Below, piece after piece: positions 5,435-13,055 of a stretch of 19,395 nucleotides of DNA. Position numbers and translations under genes: made by a program. A model generated the notes under the pieces. It worked only from the letters and a program-made list of their open reading frames with translations, had not been told where the DNA came from and did no database searches. Source of the DNA: Cyanobacteria bacterium UBA1221. Its GTDB lineage: Bacteria; Cyanobacteriota; Vampirovibrionia; Gastranaerophilales; Gastranaerophilaceae. The stretch is taken from the NCBI GenBank assembly GCA_002309425.1, contig DBXD01000077.1, positions 1 to 19,395 on the forward strand. Reading direction: 5' to 3'. Position 1 is the first letter of the stretch, and each line of letters starts with the position of its first letter.

Positions 5435-6619
5435 TTATGTCCGATTTTGTTCTGCAAATAATACAAACAACTTTTTTACAATAGGATAGGAAAGCAATGC
5501 CGGAATTACCGATACAGTAACAAGTACCGGCATAATACCTTTAGCCTGTGCAATAAAGCCGATACCCGTCATAATAATTGCTATTACGCCCCAAGAAAAT
5601 CCGTTTATAAATCCGCCGATTATGCTTTTATATTTCGGGATTACACCCTGCGCCATAAACATGGTTACAGGAACAGCCAGCCACTGGATTAGCCCCATAA
5701 ATATAAAGGAAATCAAGGCAAAAGTCGGGAAAGACTTATATGTCAGCAAAAATAACATCATCATAGGGAACGTAGAAATCATCGAAAAATAAAAAACTTT
5801 TTCTGTACCTACCAGCAGCTCAAACTTGCGGCTTAATAAAGAACCTAATCCTCCGGCAAAATTATATGCAAATAAGGCAAAACCAATATAAAATGCACTA
5901 TACCCCATATCTTTCCACAAAAACGGCAGCAATGCACAGGAGGAACTTGTAACAAGAGATTTTAACATCGATATTAAATTCAAAAGATTAAGTTTTCTGT
6001 TTGTTAAAATAGTTTTAAAAGTATGCAAAAAATCCTCATGAGATTTTAAATCAACAGAATCAGGTTTTAATTTTGGAATAAAGAAAAACATTGAACCTGC
6101 AACGACAATACCTAATACTGCTAATACAGGCATTCTGTTTAAACCTAAAAATTGCGTCGTTGCAGAAGATATGATAGGGCCCAAAGAAAATCCCAGAGTC
6201 CCCATTCCCATAAATAATCCCATATTTTTAGCGACATCGGTTTTAGTAAATTTTACAGCCAAGCCCAAAGCCTGCGGGTGGAAAAAGCTTGAGCCCAAAC
6301 TGCCTAATATTACAAACAGCACAAGCAGCGGAACCCGAGTAACAGAAGGCGCAAGCGAAATAAATACGGAAGAAAGCAAAATTCCCCAAAATATGAAAAT
6401 TCTTTTTCTTAAATTATCCGCAAAAAAGCCAAAGACCGGCTGTAACATAGATGCACATATATGGGACAAACTCATTATAACCGTGGCAATTGCCATGGTT
6501 ATACCTAATTTTGCAGCCACAAAAGGCATAATGGGATTTAACATTCCCGTATATACATCATTTGTAAAATGCGCAATATTTAACCAGAATTGAGTTTTCT
6601 TCTCACTGAATTTAGCCAT
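5435..6619 (-). CDS. MFS transporter, fosmidomycin-resistance (Fsr)-like
   Basis: A 394-aa integral membrane protein with about 12 hydrophobic segments. The major-facilitator loop 2-3 motif appears as GFFADNLRKR (64-73). GSLGSSFFHPQALGLA (106-121) resembles the G-x-FHPE/Q signature of the Fsr drug-efflux branch. It is therefore probably a proton-coupled exporter, substrate unknown. The ATG start has no Shine-Dalgarno nearby: the nearest AAGGAT is about 20 nt away. An extended -10 box ends exactly 6 nt before the ATG, so the mRNA is probably leaderless. It lies downstream of clpB but is separated from it by a terminator, so it should be transcribed independently. Confidence 0.88.
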   Translation of the reverse strand: MAKFSEKKTQFWLNIAHFTNDVYTGMLNPIMPFVAAKLGITMAIATVIMSLSHICASMLQPVFGFFADNLRKRIFIFWGILLSSVFISLAPSVTRVPLLVLFVILGSLGSSFFHPQALGLAVKFTKTDVAKNMGLFMGMGTLGFSLGPIISSATTQFLGLNRMPVLAVLGIVVAGSMFFFIPKLKPDSVDLKSHEDFLHTFKTILTNRKLNLLNLISMLKSLVTSSSCALLPFLWKDMGYSAFYIGFALFAYNFAGGLGSLLSRKFELLVGTEKVFYFSMISTFPMMMLFLLTYKSFPTFALISFIFMGLIQWLAVPVTMFMAQGVIPKYKSIIGGFINGFSWGVIAIIMTGIGFIAQAKGIMPVLVTVSVIPALLSYPIVKKLFVLFAEQNRT

Positions 6620-6625
6620 AAATAT

Positions 6626-6634
6626 ATACTAACA
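6626..6634 (-). promoter_or_regulatory. Extended -10 promoter of the MFS gene
   Basis: On the minus strand, TGT-TAGTAT (6634-6626) forms an extended -10 and 6 nt separate it from the ATG at 6619. No strong -35 is seen at 17 bp; TTTATT at 16 bp is the best. The placement matches the small ORF at 3162, again predicting a leaderless transcript. Confidence 0.5.
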
Positions 6635-6652
6635 CGAAAATCCTTGCAATAA

Positions 6653-6687
6653 ATAAGGCGGATAGTCATTTAGGACACCCGCCTTAT
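6653..6687 (-). terminator. Terminator of clpB
   Basis: A 9-bp perfect GC-containing stem, ATAAGGCGG (6653-6661) with CCGCCTTAT (6679-6687), and a 17-nt loop lie 2 nt after the clpB stop. On the minus strand it is followed by UUAUU. It separates clpB from the downstream transporter promoter. Confidence 0.7.
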
Positions 6688-6689
6688 GA

Positions 6690-9293
6690 TTATTGAGCTT
6701 TCTCAAAAATTATATCATCATTTTTTACATCAACAACTACAGTATCGCCTCTTCCAAACTTCTGTGACAGAATTTCTTTTGACAGAGGATTTTCTACCAT
6801 TTGTCTTATAATACGTTTTAACGGCCTTGCACCATACACAGGATTAAAGCCTCTTGTAGCAAGCAAATCTTTTGCATCGTCGGTTATTTCGAGGTCTATT
6901 TCCTGCTCTTTCAGCAATCGTCTTAAATAATGCATCTGTATATCAACTATTGACGACAACTGAGCCAACGACAACGCTTTGAAGAAAATAGTTTCATCGA
7001 TTCTGTTCAGAAATTCCGGTTTAAATTTTGTTCTTAACACCTCCAGGACTTTATCCTTAGTTTCCTCAAAATTAGAAGCCGATTCCAAAGATTTCAGAGA
7101 ATCTTCCAGAATCAGATCACTTCCGATATTTGAAGTCATTATAATAAGGGTGTTCTTAAAATCAACGGTACGCCCCTTTGAATCTGTAAGTCTGCCGTCG
7201 TCAAATATCTGAAGCATTATATTAAAGACGTCAGGATGTGCTTTTTCTATTTCATCAAAAAGAACTACGGAATAAGGCTTCCTTCTGACGGCTTCCGTCA
7301 GCTGTCCGCCCTCATCATACCCGACATAACCGGGAGGAGCACCGACCAACCTTGATACCGTATGCTTTTCCATATATTCAGACATATCAATTCTGATAAG
7401 CGCATCTTCATCATTGAACATAAATTCTGCCAAAGACTTTGCAAGCTCAGTTTTCCCGACACCCGTCGGACCAAGAAACAAGAAAGTTCCAATAGGTCTT
7501 TTTGGGTCTTTTAATCCTGAACGAGCCCTGCGAATGGCATCAGATACTATTGCAACTGCTTCATCCTGTCCGATTAAGCGTTTATGCAGAATTTCTTCCA
7601 TATTTAATAATTTCTGCTTCTCACTTTCAACAAGTTTTGAAACAGGAATTCCTGTCCACTTACTTACAACGTTTGCAATATCCTCATCATCAATTTCTTC
7701 TTTTAATAGTCTTGTTCCGCTTTTATCCTGTGACTGCGCTGCGGATAACTGTTTTTGCAAATCAAGGAGTTTTCCGTACTTTAGTTCGGCAGCCGTTTGC
7801 AAGTCGGTGTTTCTCTCTGCTTCTTCTATTTTTCTCTGAACCTCCTGGATTTGTTCTTTAATACCGGCTTCACCTGTAATAGAAGCCTTTTCTGCTTCCC
7901 ACTGAACTTTTAATTTTGAAATTTTTTCTTCCAACTCATTTATTTGTTTTGTCAGATTATCAATTTTGTTAATTGACTCCTCGGAAGTTTCTTTCTTCAA
8001 AGCTTCTCTTTCAATTTCAAGCTGAATTTTTTGTCTTAAAAGTGTATCTATTTCTTCCGGCATAGAATCAATTTCTATTCTTAAAGAAGATGCAGCCTCA
8101 TCAATAAGGTCAATTGCTTTATCAGGCAAGAACCTGTCAGTTATATACCTGTCAGAGAGTTTTGCAGCCTGAATAAGTGCGCTGTCCAAAATTCTGATAC
8201 CATGATGCACTTCATACTTCTCTTTTAAGCCCCTCAAAATACTTATTGTATCTTCAACAGACGGCTCCCCAACCATAACCGGCTGAAATCTTCTTTCCAG
8301 TGCGGGGTCTTTTTCAATATATTTTCGGTACTCATTGATAGTTGTTGCACCAATTGTTCTCAGGACTCCTCTTGCGAGCATCGGCTTCAAGAGATTTCCC
8401 GCATCCATTGAACCTTCTGTTGCACCGGCACCTACAACAGTGTGAAGTTCATCGATAAACATTACTATATTACCGTTTGAATCTTCAACCTCTTTTAGCA
8501 CGGCTTTAAGCCTTTCTTCAAATTCGCCTCTGAATTTTGCGCCTGCAACAAGTGCACCTAAATCAAGTGAAACGAGTTTTACATCTTTTAGACTTTCCGG
8601 AACGTCGCCCCTTACAATACGTTGAGCCAAACCTTCAACTATAGCGGTTTTACCAACACCCGGTTCACCGATAAGAACAGGATTATTTTTTGTTCTTCTG
8701 TTTAAAACCTGAATAATACGGCGGACTTCCTCATCTCTGCCGATTACAGGGTCTAATTTACCCTTGCGGGCTCTGTCCGTTAAATCGGTCGAATATTTTT
8801 CCAGAGCTTTCATATTTTCTTCTGCATTTTTATTATCCACTTTTTTATTACCTCTTATTTTTTTCATTGCATTTAATATAGCATTTGATGAAATCTTAAA
8901 ATCACTCAAAATATTTTTTATATTTGAATTTTCGAGTAAAGACATTGCTAAAAGTATTGCTTCAATACTGACAAAATCGTCTTTCAATTTCTCGGATTCG
9001 GATATAGCCAAATCCAGCAGTCGATATGTATCAGTAGATAAAAACAACTGTTGCGCATTTGGAGGATTAGATACCTTGGGCAGATTTTCCACATAACCCA
9101 CAATTTTATTGGTAAAATTTTGGTTAAGCAGATTCAGCTCGGTTAAGTAATCCCTGATTATTCCGTTATCTTTTATCATGGCAAGCATAATATGCTCCGG
9201 CTGAAGCTCGGAATTTTTATGTTCACTCATCAATGCCGCAGCCGATGAGATAACCTCCTGTGAATAATTTGTAAACTTGTTAAAATTTGCCAT
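6690..9293 (-). CDS. clpB: ATP-dependent disaggregase ClpB
   Basis: A Hsp100 chaperone that, with DnaK/DnaJ/GrpE, threads aggregated proteins through its hexameric pore. From the chosen start it has 867 residues, normal for ClpB. In order: Clp N-domain (1-145), AAA1 with Walker A GEPGVGKT (209-216), Walker B FIDELH (279-284) and pore GAKFRGEFE; a long coiled-coil middle domain (about 400-525) that separates ClpB from ClpC/ClpA; AAA2 with Walker A GPTGVGKT (608-615), GYVGYDEGG pore loop and LFDEIEKAH; and a C-terminal D2 small domain. I chose the ATG at 9293 (MANFNKF) because GGAG lies 8 nt upstream. The ATG six codons earlier, at 9311, has no ribosome site. No CIRCE element or ClpP-binding IGF loop is apparent. 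It is divergent from yebC. Confidence 0.97.
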   Translation of the reverse strand: MANFNKFTNYSQEVISSAAALMSEHKNSELQPEHIMLAMIKDNGIIRDYLTELNLLNQNFTNKIVGYVENLPKVSNPPNAQQLFLSTDTYRLLDLAISESEKLKDDFVSIEAILLAMSLLENSNIKNILSDFKISSNAILNAMKKIRGNKKVDNKNAEENMKALEKYSTDLTDRARKGKLDPVIGRDEEVRRIIQVLNRRTKNNPVLIGEPGVGKTAIVEGLAQRIVRGDVPESLKDVKLVSLDLGALVAGAKFRGEFEERLKAVLKEVEDSNGNIVMFIDELHTVVGAGATEGSMDAGNLLKPMLARGVLRTIGATTINEYRKYIEKDPALERRFQPVMVGEPSVEDTISILRGLKEKYEVHHGIRILDSALIQAAKLSDRYITDRFLPDKAIDLIDEAASSLRIEIDSMPEEIDTLLRQKIQLEIEREALKKETSEESINKIDNLTKQINELEEKISKLKVQWEAEKASITGEAGIKEQIQEVQRKIEEAERNTDLQTAAELKYGKLLDLQKQLSAAQSQDKSGTRLLKEEIDDEDIANVVSKWTGIPVSKLVESEKQKLLNMEEILHKRLIGQDEAVAIVSDAIRRARSGLKDPKRPIGTFLFLGPTGVGKTELAKSLAEFMFNDEDALIRIDMSEYMEKHTVSRLVGAPPGYVGYDEGGQLTEAVRRKPYSVVLFDEIEKAHPDVFNIMLQIFDDGRLTDSKGRTVDFKNTLIIMTSNIGSDLILEDSLKSLESASNFEETKDKVLEVLRTKFKPEFLNRIDETIFFKALSLAQLSSIVDIQMHYLRRLLKEQEIDLEITDDAKDLLATRGFNPVYGARPLKRIIRQMVENPLSKEILSQKFGRGDTVVVDVKNDDIIFEKAQ

Positions 9294-9401
9294 ATTATCA
9301 ACTCCATTCATTAAATTATCAGATATCTAACTTCTGACATTATTATTTTAACGTTATTTTTTTTAAAGTCATTTTAAATTAATAATTAATTAATTTTTTA
9401 A

Positions 9402-9430
9402 TTGCCAGAGTAAAAATTTTCTGGTAAAAT
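9402..9430 (+). promoter_or_regulatory. Promoter of the yebC-GGDEF operon
   Basis: TTGCCA (9402-9407) and TAAAAT (9425-9430) are exactly 17 bp apart, with TGG before the -10 giving an extended -10. The predicted start near 9437 leaves a leader of about 29 nt that includes AAGAGG 8 nt upstream of the yebC ATG. Confidence 0.7.
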
Positions 9431-9465
9431 CTTGACAGGAAGTAGCATAATAAGAGGTAAAACAA

Positions 9466-10215
9466 ATGTCAGGACATTCAAAATGGTCAACAATTAAACA
9501 TAAAAAAGCAAAGGTAGATTCTCAAAGAGCTGTCGTATTCCAGAAATATTCAAGGGAATTAATCGTATCAGCAAGACTCGGTGGTCCTGACCCTGCAGGG
9601 AACTTCAGATTAAGGACAGCAATAGAAAAAGCAAAGGCTGCTGGTTTGCCTAATGACAACATTAAAAGAGCCATAGAAAAGGGTGCCGGAGCGGGTGCCG
9701 CAGACAATTATGAAGAATTAACCTACGAAGGATATGCTGCAGGCGGAGTAGCAGTATTTGTTGAAGCAATGACCGATAACCGAAACAGAACCGCAGGAGA
9801 TATAAGAAGTTACTTTACAAAATACAACGGAAGCTTGGGGGCAACCGGGTGTGTCGGCTGGATGTTTGACCCTAAAGGGGTTATTACATACGGTGAAGAT
9901 ACAGACTTTGACAAGCTTTTTGAAGAAGCTATAAATCTTGATGCCGAAGACGTAACAGAGGAAGAAGGACAGTATAAAGTTTTAACAAGCGTTGAGAATT
10001 TTCAATCCGTAGTTGAGGGTCTGGAAAAAGCAGGGTTAAAGAGTGAAACTGCAGAACTCACACGCATTCCGCAAAATACAATCGAAGTTACGGACGAAAA
10101 AACTGCCGACCAGATTTTAAAACTGCTTGATAAACTTGAAGAACACGATGATGTTCAAAATGTATATGCTAATTTTGATATTCCTGATGAAATAATGCAG
10201 AAATTAGAGGCTTAG
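9466..10215 (+). CDS. yebC: YebC/PmpR family protein (TACO1-type translation/transcription factor)
   Basis: A 249-aa cytosolic protein with the full family signature: MSGHSKWSTIKHKKAKVDSQ at the N-terminus, LPNDNIKRAIEKGAGA (about 76-91) and YEGYAAGGVAVFVEAMTDN (about 101-119), then the three-domain layout ending in an acidic C-terminus. Members are described as DNA-binding regulators (PmpR), and more recently as ribosome-associated factors that relieve stalling at proline runs, like mitochondrial TACO1. Length is typical. AAGAGG at 8 nt supports the start. It forms an operon with a diguanylate cyclase gene starting 2 nt after its stop. RuvC, a common neighbour elsewhere, is absent. Confidence 0.96.
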   Translation: MSGHSKWSTIKHKKAKVDSQRAVVFQKYSRELIVSARLGGPDPAGNFRLRTAIEKAKAAGLPNDNIKRAIEKGAGAGAADNYEELTYEGYAAGGVAVFVEAMTDNRNRTAGDIRSYFTKYNGSLGATGCVGWMFDPKGVITYGEDTDFDKLFEEAINLDAEDVTEEEGQYKVLTSVENFQSVVEGLEKAGLKSETAELTRIPQNTIEVTDEKTADQILKLLDKLEEHDDVQNVYANFDIPDEIMQKLEA

Positions 10216-10217
10216 TT

Positions 10218-11531
10218 TTGTTTAATTACGAAAAACTAAAAGATTTTATAAGAGATTTATGCGAAGTTACCAACACGGAGGACATTACAACCCTCTTATC
10301 CGATTTGTTTGAATCCGATGTAAAATTGCATATATTTTACCAAAGAAATACCGATTCCAAAGAGTTTATGCAATTTCAGAAAGAAATAATTAATGAATTC
10401 GAAAGCGCACTCAGTATTCTTGATAACAAAAGTATTACCAACGGGGAAAAACTAATTGCACCTGTTTTTTCATACGGTCAAATCGCGGGTGCCGTTGAAC
10501 TTAACGGCTACAATGCAGGAGATGAAGAAACCCTGAGTTTAATTACCCCAATTATTGCCGTAAAAATTAACAATATTGAGCTGAGCGGAGAAATCAATCA
10601 GAGTCTTAATTACAACCGAGCGATGAAAAATATTGCAAAAATCATTGAATCCCAATATGAATTGAGTTATATTGTTCCGCTAATCGGTGAAATAATGGAT
10701 ACATATCTGGAAAATCATCTTGTATATATATACTTAAAACAAAATAACAAGATGAAATTAGTCTGGCCGTCAACATGCCTTGATGAAACCATACACCATA
10801 AGCTTTCAAAGCTCACCACAGCAAAAGAACCATCATTTAACAAATCAAAAAAAATAGGATATTTCCCGCTTGTCAGCGAAAACACCTCAATAGGTTGTCT
10901 TGTAACAAAAAGTGTGAATAAAGATTTATCAAGCATTGAAATATATCAAATTCAGCAGCTCACAAAACAAATAGCAATAACCATAAACAGGGCAAAGGTT
11001 TATGCGGAAATATTAAAATATGCCACCCTTGATGCACTCACAGGCTTTTACAACCGGCATCAGTTAGAAGACAGAATAAAGCAGGAAGTTTCTCACGCAA
11101 AAAGAAAAGGAACTCACCTTTGCGCAATTATGACAGACATCGACTTTTTCAAAAAAGTTAATGATTCATACGGACATGCTGCCGGCGATCTTGTATTAAA
11201 AACAGTTGCAAAAATAATAAGGACTCAACTCAGAGAATACGATATTGCCGCAAGATACGGCGGAGAAGAATTTATCATATTACTTCCGTTTACGAACAAA
11301 AAAGAAGCCTGTCTTGTTGCGGAAAGGCTGAGAAAAGCGGTTAAAGCAAAAGTTATTAATATTGAAAAAGTAAACTCTAAAACCAAAACAAAAAATATTA
11401 GCATTACAATAAGTCTTGGCGTAACAGAATACAATCCCAAAACAGAAAATCTAAAAGATTTTATGCTCAACGTTGATAAGGCTTTGTATAAAGCAAAAGA
11501 GACCGGAAGAAACAGGGTTGTATCAGTATAA
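10218..11531 (+). CDS. Diguanylate cyclase with N-terminal GAF-like region
   Basis: A 437-aa enzyme predicted to make cyclic di-GMP from two GTP. The GGDEF domain spans about 265-437, with DALTGFYNR (272-280), metal-binding D307/D309 in TDIDFFKK, NDSYGHAAGD and the active-site loop RYGGEEF (346-352). RxxD (R339-D342), five residues before GGEEF, is the product-inhibition I-site. The first 260 residues contain two weak GAF-like alpha/beta segments (about 10-125 and 135-260), probably a ligand or redox sensor, with no membrane helix. The start is TTG at 10218, with AGAGG 7 nt upstream lying in the last codons of yebC. Only 2 nt separate the genes, so they are co-transcribed and probably translationally coupled. 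It converges on pgi with a 13-nt gap and no visible terminator. Confidence 0.92.
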   Translation: MFNYEKLKDFIRDLCEVTNTEDITTLLSDLFESDVKLHIFYQRNTDSKEFMQFQKEIINEFESALSILDNKSITNGEKLIAPVFSYGQIAGAVELNGYNAGDEETLSLITPIIAVKINNIELSGEINQSLNYNRAMKNIAKIIESQYELSYIVPLIGEIMDTYLENHLVYIYLKQNNKMKLVWPSTCLDETIHHKLSKLTTAKEPSFNKSKKIGYFPLVSENTSIGCLVTKSVNKDLSSIEIYQIQQLTKQIAITINRAKVYAEILKYATLDALTGFYNRHQLEDRIKQEVSHAKRKGTHLCAIMTDIDFFKKVNDSYGHAAGDLVLKTVAKIIRTQLREYDIAARYGGEEFIILLPFTNKKEACLVAERLRKAVKAKVINIEKVNSKTKTKNISITISLGVTEYNPKTENLKDFMLNVDKALYKAKETGRNRVVSV

Positions 11532-11544
11532 ACACTTTACTTTT

Positions 11545-12933
11545 TTAAACCGCATTAAACTTTTCTCTCAATACGTTTGCTGAATCTTCATACCCGATAC
11601 GTCCCATAAGTGCGTATGTATAATTTTTAGCCTGCTCAACACCCGGCTGGTTATATGCATCTATATTATACAATTCACCTGAAATAGCAGTCTGAAATTC
11701 AAACAGATACAATAATTGTCCCAAATGATAGCCGTCAATTTTGTCAAGCGTAAAGGTAACATTGGGCCTGTTATAATCTGTCAATGTAACAATTGTCGCA
11801 TCAGCTTCCGCATCCATAAGCTGATTAACGGTTTTACCGCCTAAATATCCGATACCGGTATATTCAAAGATGCTCGGTATTTCTAAAACATTATCAAAAT
11901 TTTTAACCCTTATAAAATTAATAACCTTGTTATTTGGACCTTCATTAAACAATTGCATCTGCGAGTGCTGATCCGATACTCCGATTGCCCGAATAGGAGT
12001 TTGCCCTATGTGTACGGAATTTCCTTCTCTGTCTGTATTTTTTCCCAACGATTCTGACCACAACTGGACATACCAGTCTGACACATATTTTAATCTGCTT
12101 GAGTAAGGCATCATAACAGACATGCTTTTACCCTTCTGAGTATCCAACAGGTAATGAATCAATGCATTTTTTGCCGCAATATTTTGTCTTATATCAGTAT
12201 TTTTCAGAGATAAGTCCATGTCTTTTACGCCATTAATAATCTCATCAAGATTAATTCCTACAAGAGCAAGCGGGAGGAGCCCAACCGCAGAAAATACAGT
12301 ATATCTGCCGCTTACGTCATCAGGAATTACAAAGGTTTTGTACCCCTCCTGTTCGGATATTTGACGGAGAATTCCCATTCTTTTGTCGGTAGTAGCAACA
12401 ATGTTATATCTGTAATTGTCACCGAGTTCTTTTTCTAATAAGTCTTTAACTATCATAAATTGTGACATTGTTTCAGCAGTGTCACCTGATTTTGTAATAA
12501 CATTAACCAAAGTCTTGCTTAAATCCAACGACTCCAGCAAGGATGTCATTGTATCGGGATCGATATTATCCATGAAAAATATTCTTGGATAACCACCACG
12601 CTGCTCCTCAGTTAAGAAATTCCAATAAGGATGTAAAAGGGCTTTTGTCATAGCAATACCGCCTAAGGCAGAACCACCTATGCCTAAGATTAACAAATTT
12701 TCAAATCTGCCTTTAACCATCGAGGCATATTCTTTTACATACCAAAGAGTTTCTTCGTTATAACAGAGATTCATCCACTGTAAATACTGCCCCGGTTTAT
12801 CTTTACGCTGATTCAAAGATGATATTATATCTTTTATGCGTTGAGAATATTCATCAAACACTTCTTCCAAATTTAAACCATCATCACTTCCTATTACCAT
12901 TGAGTCTACATTTTTACAACTATAATGAATCAT
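11545..12933 (-). CDS. pgi: Glucose-6-phosphate isomerase
   Basis: A 462-aa cytosolic enzyme interconverting glucose-6-phosphate and fructose-6-phosphate in glycolysis and gluconeogenesis. It belongs to the short bacterial form (about 450 aa), not the 550-aa enterobacterial/eukaryotic form. SIS phosphosugar motifs are GIGGSALGG (84-92) and TKSGDTAET (147-155). Catalytic residues can be placed at E294 (WSESLGKN), H323 (DQHSQM) and K436 (GVEQAKNY). AGAGG 7 nt upstream supports the ATG. It probably has its own promoter at 12991-13018, though read-through from the upstream permease operon is possible because no convincing terminator separates them. Fructose-6-phosphate is also the GlmS substrate encoded later in the window. 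Confidence 0.96.
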   Translation of the reverse strand: MIHYSCKNVDSMVIGSDDGLNLEEVFDEYSQRIKDIISSLNQRKDKPGQYLQWMNLCYNEETLWYVKEYASMVKGRFENLLILGIGGSALGGIAMTKALLHPYWNFLTEEQRGGYPRIFFMDNIDPDTMTSLLESLDLSKTLVNVITKSGDTAETMSQFMIVKDLLEKELGDNYRYNIVATTDKRMGILRQISEQEGYKTFVIPDDVSGRYTVFSAVGLLPLALVGINLDEIINGVKDMDLSLKNTDIRQNIAAKNALIHYLLDTQKGKSMSVMMPYSSRLKYVSDWYVQLWSESLGKNTDREGNSVHIGQTPIRAIGVSDQHSQMQLFNEGPNNKVINFIRVKNFDNVLEIPSIFEYTGIGYLGGKTVNQLMDAEADATIVTLTDYNRPNVTFTLDKIDGYHLGQLLYLFEFQTAISGELYNIDAYNQPGVEQAKNYTYALMGRIGYEDSANVLREKFNAV

Positions 12934-12935
12934 AT

Positions 12936-12986
12936 TTAACCTCTCAACATTTGCACTACAATCGGGGTAGCATCTGTTCCATCCAT
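12936..12986 (-). other. Possible 16-codon upstream ORF before pgi
   Basis: An ATG at 12986 opens MDGTDATPIVVQMLRG and stops 2 nt before the pgi ATG. Its last codons contain the pgi ribosome site AGAGG. The same frame is open upstream all the way back to the permease stop codon. It may be a coupling leader peptide, but there is no ribosome site closer than an AGG 10 nt away. The predicted pgi promoter would start transcription at or just after this ATG. Confidence 0.25.
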
Positions 12987-12990
12987 ATTA

Positions 12991-13018
12991 ATTCTACCTG
13001 CTGAAACAAAAAATACAA
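12991..13018 (-). promoter_or_regulatory. Candidate promoter of pgi
   Basis: On the minus strand, TTGTAT (13018-13013) and TAGAAT (12996-12991) are separated by 16 bp. The predicted start near 12984 gives a leader of about 50 nt containing the pgi AGAGG site. Confidence 0.45.
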
Positions 13019-13032
13019 GCAAAATTACACTA

Positions 13033-13051
13033 TGTTTACTATACGTAAACA
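13033..13051. promoter_or_regulatory. Palindrome between permease 2 and pgi
   Basis: TGTTTACtatacGTAAACA is a perfect 7-bp inverted repeat around 5 nt. It sits 4 nt beyond the permease stop and about 15 bp upstream of the candidate pgi -35. There is no U-tract on either side, so it looks more like a protein-binding site than a terminator. Confidence 0.4.
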
Positions 13052-13055
13052 CAGA

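Noticed and set aside
7414..7861. Open frames of 119-141 codons on the plus strand across clpB
   Set aside because: They are antisense to a certain gene, lack ribosome sites, and have Ser/Phe/Leu-rich low-information translations typical of shadow frames.
9294..9311. Upstream clpB start (MNGVDN before MANFNKF)
   Set aside because: There is no ribosome site before 9311, whereas GGAG lies 8 nt before the ATG at 9293, which also fits the family N-terminus.
9294..9465. Heat-shock control site (CIRCE) upstream of clpB
   Set aside because: No TTAGCACTC-N9-GAGTGCTAA or close variant is visible; only AT-rich sequence without a clear minus-strand promoter.
11532..11544. Terminator between the GGDEF gene and pgi
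   Set aside because: The 13-nt gap has a T run but no inverted repeat.
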